From positions 1 through 12,015 of the forward strand of contig PUNR01000245.1 of NCBI GenBank assembly GCA_003551805.1: a stretch of DNA of 12,015 nt, in the 5' to 3' direction. This stretch comes from Loktanella sp. GTDB lineage: Bacteria > Pseudomonadota > Alphaproteobacteria > Rhodobacterales > Rhodobacteraceae. Within the stretch, counting starts at the first letter, position 1. Every line of letters begins with the position of its first letter. The notes under the pieces are model-generated. The model made no database searches and was not told the DNA's origin. It was given only the letters and a program-made list of their open reading frames with translations. The translations under genes were made by a program, and so were the position numbers. Shown in pieces: positions 1 through 7,156 of the stretch.

Positions 1-354
1 AAGGTGATCGCCACGGCCCGCAACGAGGTAGGCGATACCGACGACATCAGCCGCCACGCCGAGATTGTGGCGATTGCCGCCGCCGCAAAGGCACTGGGTA
101 AGCGTGATCTGCACGGTGCGACACTGCTTGCATCCTGCCAACCATGTGAAATGTGCCTTGCCGCGATGCGCTGGGCAAACATTGACCGCGTGATCTTTGC
201 CGCGCAGCAGGCGCATACGGATACCGCCTTTTTCCGTTTCCCCGCATTGAAAATCACCGATTTTCACGCCGCCTGCGACGGTGCCTTTGAATGGCATGGT
301 GGATTGGATGAAGACCGTGTCGCCCATATCTATGCGCCGGGGGCAGCGGGATGA
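1..354 (+). CDS. Nucleoside deaminase, zinc-dependent (5' end outside window)
   Basis: The last 117 codons are visible and the frame is open to the window's first base, so the true start lies upstream. Two zinc-deaminase motifs are present: HAE at visible residues 19-21 (zinc-binding His, catalytic Glu) and PCEMC at 48-52 (zinc-binding Cys49 and Cys52). The family hydrolytically deaminates cytosine, guanine or adenine bases or nucleosides in the cytoplasm. The segment around the Cys motif and the C-terminus look more like the free base/nucleoside deaminase group (guanine or cytosine deaminase-like) than TadA, but the substrate cannot be read from the sequence. The stop codon overlaps the acpS start as ATGA (351-354), so the two genes are probably co-transcribed and translationally coupled. 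The family call is firm; the substrate is unknown. Confidence 0.85.
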   Translation, partial: KVIATARNEVGDTDDISRHAEIVAIAAAAKALGKRDLHGATLLASCQPCEMCLAAMRWANIDRVIFAAQQAHTDTAFFRFPALKITDFHAACDGAFEWHGGLDEDRVAHIYAPGAAG

Positions 355-752
355 TTCTTGGCATCGGCACTGACCTTGCCAATATCGACCGGATCGCCGG
401 CACGTTGGACCGGTTCGGTGACAGGTTTCGCAACCGCGTTTTCACCCCCACCGAACAGGCCAAAGCCGAGGCGCGCCATGACACCCCCGGCACCTATGCC
501 AAACGCTGGGCTGCGAAAGAGGCCTGTTCAAAGGCGCTGGGCACCGGCCTGCGCATGGGCATCGCGTGGAAAGACATGGCGGTGTCCAACCTGCATACCG
601 GCCAGCCCGTGATGGCCGTAACCGGTTGGGCCAAAGACCGGTTGGATCAGATGACCCCCCCCGGCCACGAGGCGATAATCCACGTCACCCTGACCGACGA
701 TCACCCTTGGGCACAAGCCTTTGTGGTGATTGAGGCGCGGCGCATCGCTTGA
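351..752 (+). CDS. acpS: Holo-[acyl-carrier-protein] synthase
   Basis: This 133-residue protein transfers 4'-phosphopantetheine from CoA to the conserved serine of apo acyl carrier protein, making it active for fatty acid synthesis. It has the family hallmarks: GIGTDL at residues 4-9, with Mg-binding Asp8, and KRWAAKEACSKALGTG at 51-66, with the second metal ligand Glu57. The length is normal for AcpS, a homotrimeric cytoplasmic enzyme. The start is the ATG at 351, which overlaps the upstream deaminase stop by 4 nt; a G-rich stretch just upstream may serve as ribosome-binding site. A 51-bp gap separates it from lepB, the largest gap in this operon apart from the one before recO. Its position just before lepB-rnc-era agrees with the order I know from Rhodobacteraceae. 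Confidence 0.96.
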   Translation: MILGIGTDLANIDRIAGTLDRFGDRFRNRVFTPTEQAKAEARHDTPGTYAKRWAAKEACSKALGTGLRMGIAWKDMAVSNLHTGQPVMAVTGWAKDRLDQMTPPGHEAIIHVTLTDDHPWAQAFVVIEARRIA

Positions 753-803
753 CACTACACCCCCGCGCGATCATGTAGCTCCAAACCCATAAAGGAACGA
801 AAA

Positions 804-1640
804 ATGGCCGAAAAAGCGGGCTTTGTCAGCAGCGTGAAAGAAACGATCAAGACGATCTTTTGGGCGCTGCTCATCGCGGGCGTGTTTCGCACCCTGTTCT
901 TTCAGCCGTTCTGGATTCCGTCCGGGTCGATGAAGGACACCTTGCTGATCGGGGATTTCCTGTTCGTGAACAAGATGGCTTACGGCTATTCTTATGCGTC
1001 ATGCCCGTCGATCCGTGTGCCTGCGGTCGGGATTGATATCGGTGCGGATGATTTCTGTGGCTTTGCGGCGGATCGCGAGGATCGCCTTTTCGGATCTGAC
1101 CCAGAGCGCGGCGATGTCGTCGTGTTCCGCCATCCGGTCACCGGACAGGATTTCATCAAGCGCCTGATCGGTGAACCCGGCGACCGTATCCAGATGATCG
1201 ACGGTGTGCTGCAAATCAATGGCGAAGCTGTCGGTCTGGAAGACGGCGGCATCTTCACCGAAATCATGGAACCTCAAGGCCCGATGGGTGGTCGCCCGAT
1301 GTGCGCCAACGGCCCAGTCGGGATGGGGGCAAATTGCGATAAGTTCCGCCAGATCGAAACCCTGCCGGGTGGACGCAGCCATGCTGTGCTGGACGTAGGC
1401 CCGCGCGCCAGTGATAATACGGGTGTCTTTACTGTTCCTGCTGGGCATTTCTTTTTCATGGGCGATAACCGCGACAATTCTGTAGATAGCCGCGTACCGC
1501 AGACATTGGGCGGTGTCGGCTTTGTGCCGCGCAAGGATATCGTGGGCCGTGCCGACCGCGTCCTGTTTTCATCCGCAGGCCGGTCGATGCTGGCCTTCTG
1601 GACATGGCGCAGCGACCGTTTCTTCAAGGCAATCGAGTGA
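804..1640 (+). CDS. lepB: Signal peptidase I
   Basis: A 278-residue leader peptidase that removes signal peptides from secreted proteins at the periplasmic face of the inner membrane. A single N-terminal membrane segment (about residues 15-33) is followed by the catalytic serine box PSGSM (39-43, nucleophile Ser42), the general-base lysine box FIKRLIGEPGD (117-127, Lys119), and the closing box GDNRDNSVDSR (220-230). The start at 804 follows AAAGGAACG, a good Shine-Dalgarno site. Relative to a minimal catalytic core it carries two inserts, each with a pair of cysteines: Cys67/Cys85 after the serine box and Cys167/Cys178 before the final box. These sit in the periplasmic domain and could form disulfides (inference). 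The last four bases, GTGA, overlap the rnc start. Confidence 0.96.
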   Translation: MAEKAGFVSSVKETIKTIFWALLIAGVFRTLFFQPFWIPSGSMKDTLLIGDFLFVNKMAYGYSYASCPSIRVPAVGIDIGADDFCGFAADREDRLFGSDPERGDVVVFRHPVTGQDFIKRLIGEPGDRIQMIDGVLQINGEAVGLEDGGIFTEIMEPQGPMGGRPMCANGPVGMGANCDKFRQIETLPGGRSHAVLDVGPRASDNTGVFTVPAGHFFFMGDNRDNSVDSRVPQTLGGVGFVPRKDIVGRADRVLFSSAGRSMLAFWTWRSDRFFKAIE

Positions 1641-2317
1641 AGCTGTCCGCCGATCTCACCGCGTTTTCGACGCGTCTGGGCCACGCATTTGCCAAGCCTG
1701 AACTGTTGGTGCGGTCGGTGACCCATTCATCCATGGTCAGCCCGCACCGCGATGACAACCAGCGGCTCGAATTTCTGGGCGACCGTGTGCTGGGCCTTGT
1801 GATGGCCGAGGCTTTGTTGAAAGCCGACCCATCCGCCCCCGAAGGTTTGCTTGCCCCCCGCTATAACGCGCTCGTGCGGCGTGAAACCTGTGCTGATGTC
1901 GCGCGCCAGATTGATCTGGGGTCGGTCATCAAGCTTGGCCGGTCCGAGATGAAATCCGGCGGTCGTCGCAAAGAAGCCCTGCTTGCTGATGCGATGGAGG
2001 CGGTGATTGCCGCTGTGTATCAGGATGGTTGCTTCGATGCGGCGCGCAAGGGCGTGCTGTCGCTTTGGGGTGCGCGGATCACTGACGTCGCGGATGATGC
2101 ACGCGACGCCAAGACTGCCTTGCAGGAATGGGCGCAGGCCCGGGGTGAAGAACCGCCCAGCTATACCGAAGTTGCGCGCACTGGACCTGACCACCAGCCA
2201 GCGTTTACGATTGCCGTAGAACTGGCTTCTGGCCAGCGCGAGACTGCGACCGCAGGGTCGAAACGGCAGGCGGAACAAGCCGCTGCTGCCGCCCTTTTGA
2301 AGAAAGTTGACCCATGA
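1637..2317 (+). CDS. rnc: Ribonuclease III
   Basis: Double-strand-specific endoribonuclease for rRNA and mRNA processing. I place the start at GTG 1637, giving 226 residues, the usual length. It overlaps the lepB stop as GTGA and lies 7 nt after an AAGG (1626-1629). The in-frame ATG at 1604 would add 11 residues lying wholly inside lepB. With the GTG start, the RNase III signature NQRLEFLGDRVLG spans 41-53, with acidic active-site residues Glu45 and Asp49, and the second acidic pair, Asp118 and Glu121, lies in LLADAMEAVI. A C-terminal double-stranded-RNA-binding domain covers about 158-224 and ends in the typical Ala/Lys-rich helix. The stop overlaps the era start as ATGA; rnc-era coupling is widespread in Proteobacteria. 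Confidence 0.96.
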   Translation: MKLSADLTAFSTRLGHAFAKPELLVRSVTHSSMVSPHRDDNQRLEFLGDRVLGLVMAEALLKADPSAPEGLLAPRYNALVRRETCADVARQIDLGSVIKLGRSEMKSGGRRKEALLADAMEAVIAAVYQDGCFDAARKGVLSLWGARITDVADDARDAKTALQEWAQARGEEPPSYTEVARTGPDHQPAFTIAVELASGQRETATAGSKRQAEQAAAAALLKKVDP

Positions 2318-3231
2318 CCGACGCACCGACCAAAGCCGGCTTTGTCGCCCTGATCGGGGAACCGAATGCAGGCAAATCCACGCTGCTGAACCGGATGGTG
2401 GGCGCCAAGGTGTCGATCGTCACACATAAGGTGCAGACCACCCGCGCGCGTATTCGCGGTGTTGCCATGGAAGGGCAGGCACAGTTGATCTTTATCGACA
2501 CGCCCGGTCTGTTCAAACCACGCCGCAGGCTTGACCGTGCCATGGTCGCCGCCGCATGGGGCGGGGCTGCCGATGCCGATGTCGTCGTGTTGATGATCGA
2601 GGCCCATCGCGGGATGAGCGAAGGCGTCAAGGCGATCCTAGCCAATCTTGCCGACCGGACAGGCAAGACCAAGGTGGCGCTGGCGATCAACAAAATCGAC
2701 AAGGTGAAATCCGAAGGGCTGCTTGCCTTGACCCGCGACATGAACGAGGCGTTTCCTTTTGCCGAAACCTTCATGATTTCCGCCGAACGTGGCCATGGCT
2801 GTGATGCCCTGCGTGCGTGGCTGGTGGAACAGGTGCCCGAAGGCCCATGGCTTTACCCCGAAGACCAGATCGCCGATCTGCCGATGCGGATGATTGCCGC
2901 TGAAATGACGCGCGAAAAGCTGACCCTGCGCTTGCATCAGGAACTGCCCTATGAACTGACCGTCGAGACCGAGAATTGGGAAGAACGCCCCGACGGGTCC
3001 GCCCGCATCGATCAGCTGATCTATGTCGCGCGCGACGGTCACAAAGGCATCGTGCTGGGCAAGGGTGGCGAAACGATCAAGGCCGTAAGTCAAGCTGCCC
3101 GTGCCGAGATCATGGAATTTGTGGGCCGTCCCGTGCATCTGTTTCTACAGGTCAAGGTGCGCCCGAACTGGCTGGAAGAAAAAGAGCGTTATTCCGAAAT
3201 GGGGCTAGATTTCAAAGACGGCAATACATGA
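2314..3231 (+). CDS. era: GTPase Era
   Basis: A 305-residue GTPase that binds the 3' end of 16S rRNA and assists 30S subunit maturation. All GTP-binding motifs are visible: P-loop GEPNAGKS (15-22), switch I TTR (42-44), DTPG (62-65), NKID (126-129) and the SA of G5 (156-157). The C-terminal third is a type II KH RNA-binding domain whose GKGG loop is at 249-252, followed by the conserved VKVRPNW (280-286). Both ends overlap neighbours by ATGA, with rnc upstream and the DUF1491 gene downstream. The spacer before the start has only a weak purine run (GAAGAAAG), which fits translation coupled to rnc. Confidence 0.97.
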   Translation: MTDAPTKAGFVALIGEPNAGKSTLLNRMVGAKVSIVTHKVQTTRARIRGVAMEGQAQLIFIDTPGLFKPRRRLDRAMVAAAWGGAADADVVVLMIEAHRGMSEGVKAILANLADRTGKTKVALAINKIDKVKSEGLLALTRDMNEAFPFAETFMISAERGHGCDALRAWLVEQVPEGPWLYPEDQIADLPMRMIAAEMTREKLTLRLHQELPYELTVETENWEERPDGSARIDQLIYVARDGHKGIVLGKGGETIKAVSQAARAEIMEFVGRPVHLFLQVKVRPNWLEEKERYSEMGLDFKDGNT

Positions 3232-3554
3232 GATTGACTGCCGACATCTGGGTGTCGGCTTATCTGACCCGGTTGCGGCTTGCTGCGATACCGGCTTTTG
3301 TGGTGGCCCGCGGCGACGCGACGGCGGGTGCTGTGATGGTCAAGCTGAATACACTTGATGGACGCGCCTGTTGTTACCAACGCAGTTTTGATCTGATGAC
3401 GGGGGACCGGACGTGGATGGTTCATGTCGAAGGTGCAGAGGCCGATGTCGATCAGTCGATCCAGCGCCAGCGCGGTTTTGATGCTGATTTGTGGGTGATC
3501 GAGGTTGAAGACCGGCTTGGACGGCATCTTTTGGATGAAGACGGGTTGAAATGA
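3228..3554 (+). CDS. DUF1491-like small protein of unknown function
   Basis: A 108-residue protein that I recognise as resembling the DUF1491 family, which to my knowledge is largely alphaproteobacterial and has no assigned function. The ATG at 3228 overlaps the era stop (ATGA), so I choose it over the in-frame ATG at 2976 inside era. It has no signal peptide or membrane segment. It starts MRLTADIWVSAYLTRLRL, has a GDRTWMVHVEG strand at 59-69, and ends in an acidic tail with a FDADLWVIEVEDRLGRHLLDE stretch broken over 84-104. Two adjacent cysteines (Cys48, Cys49) are not in a recognisable metal site. The translational overlap with era suggests a stoichiometric or regulatory link to the operon, but no function can be assigned. 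Confidence 0.82.
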   Translation: MRLTADIWVSAYLTRLRLAAIPAFVVARGDATAGAVMVKLNTLDGRACCYQRSFDLMTGDRTWMVHVEGAEADVDQSIQRQRGFDADLWVIEVEDRLGRHLLDEDGLK

Positions 3555-3561
3555 CTTTTAT

Positions 3562-3592
3562 GCCTCCGGCGGGAGTATTTCGAGAAATAAGA
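3562..3592 (+). repeat. Intergenic element with two small stem-loops, copy 1
   Basis: This sits 7 bases after the DUF1491 stop codon. The core gcctccggcgggagtattt (3562-3580) is followed by cgagaaataagaa. It contains two adjacent inverted repeats, CTCC-GGCG-GGAG (3564-3575) and TATTT-CGAG-AAATA (3577-3590). A second copy lies at 8035-8053 in the opposite orientation, matching 17 of 19 core bases and also just 3' of a gene on the same strand. I recall near-identical strings in many Rhodobacteraceae intergenic regions; the role is unknown (weak terminator or RNA processing site are possibilities). Confidence 0.7.
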
Positions 3593-3606
3593 AACCGGGG
3601 GCTGCG

Positions 3607-4338
3607 ATGATCACCTGGCGCGATGAGGCGGCTTTGCTGTCGGTCCGCGCCTTTGGTGAAACCTCGGCGATTATCGAGGTGTTCAGCCCTGAACACGGCC
3701 GCCATGCCGGTGTCGTGCGTGGTGGTGTCAGCCGCAAAATAGCGCCGCTTTTGCAGCCGGGTGCGCAGGTGATGGTTACATGGTCGGCGCGGCTGGATGA
3801 TCATCTGGGGTCGTTCACGGTCGAACCTGTCCGGTCGCGGTCAGCGGCGGCGATGGGGGACCGGTTGTCGCTGGCGGGGTTGAATGCGGTTTGTGCGCTG
3901 CTGGTGATGGTTTTGCCCGAGCGCGAGGCGCATTTGCCGCTTTATCACCGCACTGTATCTTTGCTGGATCTGCTTGGGCAGCCTGATGTCTGGCCTTTGG
4001 CCTATCTGCGCTGGGAACAGGCATTGCTGGAAGAGATGGGTTTTGGCATGGACCTGTCTGCCTGCGCTGCAAGCGGGGTGAACGAGGATCTTGCTTTTGT
4101 GTCGCCCAAGTCGGGCCGCGCGGTCAGTCGTGACGCGGCAGGGGTTTGGGCGGACCGTTTGCTGCCTTTGCCGCCCGTGCTGGCTGGCAAGGGCGATGCG
4201 TCGGGGGCAGAGATTGCAAAGGCGCTTGGGACGACCGGCTTTTTTATCGAAAACCGACTGATCAAGGGGTTGGGTGACCGCCCGATGCCTGCGGCGCGTG
4301 GGCGATTGATTGATGCGATCCTGCGGTTGGCAAGCTAG
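3607..4338 (+). CDS. recO: DNA repair protein RecO
   Basis: A 243-residue protein that, with RecF and RecR, loads RecA onto SSB-coated single-stranded DNA during gap repair. The N-terminal OB-fold runs over about residues 1-78, with the typical ITWRDEAALLSVRAFGETSA opening and the HAGVVRGGVSRK strand at 33-44. A helical C-terminal part follows. At the position of the zinc-binding cysteines of some RecO proteins only Cys153 remains (DLSACAASG), so this copy probably binds no zinc. It starts 52 bp after the DUF1491 stop, behind the intergenic element and a GGGGG run (3597-3601) serving as weak ribosome-binding site. The stop TAG (4336-4338) overlaps the stop of the convergent gene. Confidence 0.94.
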   Translation: MITWRDEAALLSVRAFGETSAIIEVFSPEHGRHAGVVRGGVSRKIAPLLQPGAQVMVTWSARLDDHLGSFTVEPVRSRSAAAMGDRLSLAGLNAVCALLVMVLPEREAHLPLYHRTVSLLDLLGQPDVWPLAYLRWEQALLEEMGFGMDLSACAASGVNEDLAFVSPKSGRAVSRDAAGVWADRLLPLPPVLAGKGDASGAEIAKALGTTGFFIENRLIKGLGDRPMPAARGRLIDAILRLAS

Positions 4339-5354
4339 ACCAGTTTGTGATCGATCAGGTAAGTCGCTGTTGTCACAACAGATTTGTGCACTTGCCGCAT
4401 CCCGCGCCCCAAGGTCGCCATCGCCCGGCTATTATCCATCCGGTCCTGTCGTCCCAGCGACGGCACGATCGTCCTGATTGCTGGATCGAACCGGGACAGC
4501 AGCCGCACGATAAAATCAGGGGCAACGCGGGTGACGATGCGGCGGTCGGGATAGGCGGTTTTGATGGCCTGCGCCATATCGACAAACCAGATGAAGCGGT
4601 CCACTGCCATGATCCGCTGCCCATGGGTTGCGGGCTGGTCGATCACGCTGACATGGAGTTCGGCGACATCCAGCACATCGACTGCCGCGAAACCGAAATT
4701 CGGCAGCATCGGGTCTTTGCGCCGCAGTAGCCGTGCGATGACGCCCACCGAACTGCCATAGCGGGCATCCAGCGGTGCGCCGACCACGAAGCCGGGATTG
4801 ATGACCGTCAATCGTATTTCGGGCGCATCGCGGGTCACGAAATCCCAGGCCGCCTTTTCAGCGAGCGTTTTGGATTTCGTATAGGCCGTGATCTCGGGGT
4901 CGTCGGGATCGGTCCAGTTTGTTTCGTCATAGGCCACATCGCCCGCTGGCAGAGGTGACCCGCTGATTGCTGCTGTTGAGGACGTCATGACAACCCGCGT
5001 CACCCCTGCAGTCTGTGCCGCCCGCAATGCGCGCAAAGTGCCGTCTACGGCGGGGCGTATCAGGTCATCGGGGTTGTCGGGCTGCGTGATCGGGAAAGGC
5101 GATGCTGTGTGGACCAGCACATCGACCCCTGCTAGCGCGTCGGCCCAGCCATCATCGCGGGTCAGATCAACCTGCACAAATCCAAGCTGTGTATCCAGTT
5201 CGTTGATATGTGGCGCGAGGGCGGCCCTTATATCATCGGCCCGTCCAAGATCGCGTACGGTGCCACGGACATGGTAACCGGCCTGCAGCAACTGCAACGC
5301 GACGTGTTTGGCAATATAGCCGGAGGCACCCGTCAGCAGAACAATCTTGGGCAT
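4335..5354 (-). CDS. NAD(P)-dependent extended SDR / dihydroflavonol reductase-like oxidoreductase
   Basis: A 339-residue Rossmann-fold protein of the extended short-chain dehydrogenase/reductase group. It shows the nucleotide-binding glycine motif TGASGYIA (8-15), Arg34 in GTVRD (often an NADPH marker), VHTAS (81-85), the Ser in MTSSTAA (123-129) and the catalytic YTKSK (158-162: Tyr158, Lys162). Overall it resembles the dihydroflavonol-4-reductase or aldehyde/ketone reductase branch rather than sugar epimerases, but the substrate cannot be predicted. The start at 5354 follows AAGGAA on the coding strand (5361-5366). It lies 54 bp downstream of mcd on the same strand and may be co-transcribed with it, with a strong inverted repeat between them. 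Its stop overlaps the recO stop within a CTAG. Confidence 0.85.
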   Translation of the reverse strand: MPKIVLLTGASGYIAKHVALQLLQAGYHVRGTVRDLGRADDIRAALAPHINELDTQLGFVQVDLTRDDGWADALAGVDVLVHTASPFPITQPDNPDDLIRPAVDGTLRALRAAQTAGVTRVVMTSSTAAISGSPLPAGDVAYDETNWTDPDDPEITAYTKSKTLAEKAAWDFVTRDAPEIRLTVINPGFVVGAPLDARYGSSVGVIARLLRRKDPMLPNFGFAAVDVLDVAELHVSVIDQPATHGQRIMAVDRFIWFVDMAQAIKTAYPDRRIVTRVAPDFIVRLLSRFDPAIRTIVPSLGRQDRMDNSRAMATLGRGMRQVHKSVVTTATYLIDHKLV

Positions 5355-5363
5355 GGCGGGTTC

Positions 5364-5403
5364 CTTTGCAGTTGCGGGTCACTAGCAAAGCTGTGATCCG
5401 CAA
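5364..5403 (-). promoter_or_regulatory. Inverted repeat between mcd and the SDR gene (stem-loop or operator)
   Basis: TTGCGGGTCAC (5372-5382) and GTGATCCGCAA (5393-5403) are 11-bp arms matching at 10 positions around a 10-bp centre that itself holds AGC-AAA-GCT. A second, interleaved inverted repeat is CTTTGC (5364-5369) with GCAAAG (5385-5390). The element begins 5 bases after the mcd stop and ends just before the SDR ribosome-binding site. No U-run follows on the minus strand, so it is not a classical terminator. It could be an operator or an mRNA processing or stability hairpin. Confidence 0.55.
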
Positions 5404-5408
5404 ACAAG

Positions 5409-7094
5409 TTACCCCAGCAGGCGCCGTGCGATCACCTGTGCCTGAATTTCGGCTGCACCTTCAAAGATGTTCAGAATGCGGGCGTCACACAGGATGCGGC
5501 TGATCTTGTATTCCAGCGCAAAGCCGTTGCCGCCGTGGATCTGCAGCGCATTGTCCGCACATGCCCAAGCGACGCGCGCGCCTAGCAGTTTCGCCATACC
5601 AGCTTCTAGGTCGCAGCGCCGGTCGTGGTCTTTTTCATGCGCGCTAAAATAGGTCAGCTGCCGCGCCACAGTAATTTCCACGGCCATCATCGCAAGCTTG
5701 CCCGCGACGCGGGGAAATTCGATCAGCGCCGCACCAAATTGCTTGCGGTCTTGTGCATATTGCATGCCGACATCCAGCGCAGATTGCGCCACGCCCACGG
5801 CACGGGCGGCGGTCTGGATTCGGGCGGATTCAAAGGTCTGCATCAGCTGCTTGAAGCCTTTGCCGGTCTGACCGCCCAAAAGGTTGTCACCCTTGACCAT
5901 GAACCCGTCGAAGGCGAGTTCGTATTCCTTCATCCCGCGATAGCCCAGCACCTCGATCTCGCCGCCGGTCATGCCTGGGGTGGGGAAGGGGTTTTCTTCG
6001 GTGCCAGGGGTCTTTTCGGCAAGAAACATCGACAACCCGCTATAGTCTGTGGTTGCCGGATCGGTGCGCGCCAGCAGGGTCATCACATGGGTGCGCGTGG
6101 CATGGGTGATCCATGTCTTGTTACCGGTGATTTCCCAATCATCGCCCTTTTTGACCGCGCGGGTGCGCAAAGACCCAAGGTCGGAGCCCGTGTTGGGTTC
6201 GGTGAAAACGGCGGTCGGCAGGATTTCGGCAGAGGCGAGACCGGGCAGCCAGTGCTGTTTCTGCTCTTCTGTGCCGCCGCAGAGGATCAGTTCGGCGGCG
6301 ATTTCGGTGCGCGTGGCCAGTGACCCCACACCGATGTAGCCGCGCGAAAGTTCTTCTGACACAACGCACATTGACGCTTTGGACAGGCCGAAACCGCCGT
6401 ATTCCTCGGGGATGGTCAGGCCGAACACGCCCATTTCGGCCATCTCGTCGATGATCGACAGCGGGATCAGTTCGTCCTTCAGATGCCAGTCATGTGCATG
6501 CGGTTCGACCTTTTCGAGACTGAAACGCCGGAATTGTGCGCGGATCATCTCCAGCTCTTCATCAAGGCCGGAGGCGCCGACGGTCAGGTTCGCCGCCTGA
6601 TCCTGCATCAGGTCGACAAGGCGCATCCGGGCGGCCTGTGTGTTGCCCTGTTCTGTCAGGGTCATCACGGCAGGAATCATCATCGCGCGCATGTCGTCTT
6701 GGCTCAGGCCGATATCCTGCGGACGCATGATTTCACCCTGGCTCATCGGAATGCCGCCGTAGATTTGCCAAAGGTATTCGCCGAATGCGATCTGGTGGAT
6801 CAGCTGTTCGACCTCGCCGAACTTGCCATCCGCCTGCAGGCGTTCTGCCCAGCCCTGCATCTGGGTCAGGGATTGCGCATATGTCGCAAGCCACGCCAGA
6901 CCGTGCGCTGCCGTCTGGTGCATGTCGATCAATGGCCCGCTGACGCGGCCATCGACGGTGACTTTTGCACGCACGGCATCCTTGGCCGAACCCAGCACCT
7001 TATCGACGGCAGGCAAGGCAGCGCCGGTCAGTTGCAGCAGATCCGCAAGGATCGGGCTCTGTGTCAGATGCAGGTCCTGTCCGTCATGTGGCAT
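5409..7094 (-). CDS. mcd: Acyl-CoA dehydrogenase, probably (2S)-methylsuccinyl-CoA dehydrogenase
   Basis: A 561-residue flavoprotein of the acyl-CoA dehydrogenase family. An N-terminal extension of about 175 residues precedes the standard fold: N-terminal helical domain from about 178, the beta-domain FAD/substrate segment TEPNTGSDLGSLR (298-310), and a C-terminal helical domain with QIHGGNGF (518-525). The catalytic base should be Glu545 in IFEGAAEIQ. The long N-terminus plus this C-terminal motif is what I recall of methylsuccinyl-CoA dehydrogenase, which oxidises (2S)-methylsuccinyl-CoA to mesaconyl-CoA in the ethylmalonyl-CoA pathway and passes electrons to ETF. The nearby pckA suits acetate assimilation. 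I choose ATG 7094 because GGAGAAG precedes it; the frame runs on to 7151 with no better start. A paralogous long acyl-CoA dehydrogenase with another substrate is the main alternative. Confidence 0.82.
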   Translation of the reverse strand: MPHDGQDLHLTQSPILADLLQLTGAALPAVDKVLGSAKDAVRAKVTVDGRVSGPLIDMHQTAAHGLAWLATYAQSLTQMQGWAERLQADGKFGEVEQLIHQIAFGEYLWQIYGGIPMSQGEIMRPQDIGLSQDDMRAMMIPAVMTLTEQGNTQAARMRLVDLMQDQAANLTVGASGLDEELEMIRAQFRRFSLEKVEPHAHDWHLKDELIPLSIIDEMAEMGVFGLTIPEEYGGFGLSKASMCVVSEELSRGYIGVGSLATRTEIAAELILCGGTEEQKQHWLPGLASAEILPTAVFTEPNTGSDLGSLRTRAVKKGDDWEITGNKTWITHATRTHVMTLLARTDPATTDYSGLSMFLAEKTPGTEENPFPTPGMTGGEIEVLGYRGMKEYELAFDGFMVKGDNLLGGQTGKGFKQLMQTFESARIQTAARAVGVAQSALDVGMQYAQDRKQFGAALIEFPRVAGKLAMMAVEITVARQLTYFSAHEKDHDRRCDLEAGMAKLLGARVAWACADNALQIHGGNGFALEYKISRILCDARILNIFEGAAEIQAQVIARRLLG

Positions 7095-7111
7095 GGGTCT
7101 TCTCCGTTGAT

Positions 7112-7151
7112 GTGCAGGTGCAGAGATAGTCACTTTGCAGTTGCAGCGCAA
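7112..7151 (-). promoter_or_regulatory. TGCAG repeat array upstream of mcd (candidate operator)
   Basis: Two tandem hexamer pairs lie 23 bp apart: GTGCAGGTGCAG (7112-7123) and TTGCAGTTGCAG (7135-7146). The second runs into a palindrome TTGC-AGC-GCAA (7141-7151). The array sits 18-57 bp upstream of the mcd start, in the leader or promoter. The 12-mer CTTTGCAGTTGC (7133-7144) recurs at 5364-5375 on the other side of mcd. ScfR/PccR/RamB-type regulators of short-chain acyl-CoA metabolism bind TTTGCAA-like repeats, as I recall, so such a regulator is a reasonable guess. Confidence 0.45.
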
Positions 7152-7156
7152 TATTA

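Noticed and set aside
755..778. CTACA...TGTAG inverted repeat between acpS and lepB as a terminator
   Set aside because: The arms are only 5 bp with a 14-base loop and no T-run; likely chance.
1604..1636. ATG 1604 as the start of rnc
   Set aside because: It would lie inside lepB and add 11 non-conserved residues; GTG 1637 gives the usual length, the same GTGA/ATGA overlap style as the neighbours, and an AAGG at the right distance.
7095..7151. Longer mcd protein starting upstream of 7094
   Set aside because: The extension lacks an ATG and a ribosome-binding site and its residues are basic and unlike the family; ATG 7094 has GGAGAAG in front.
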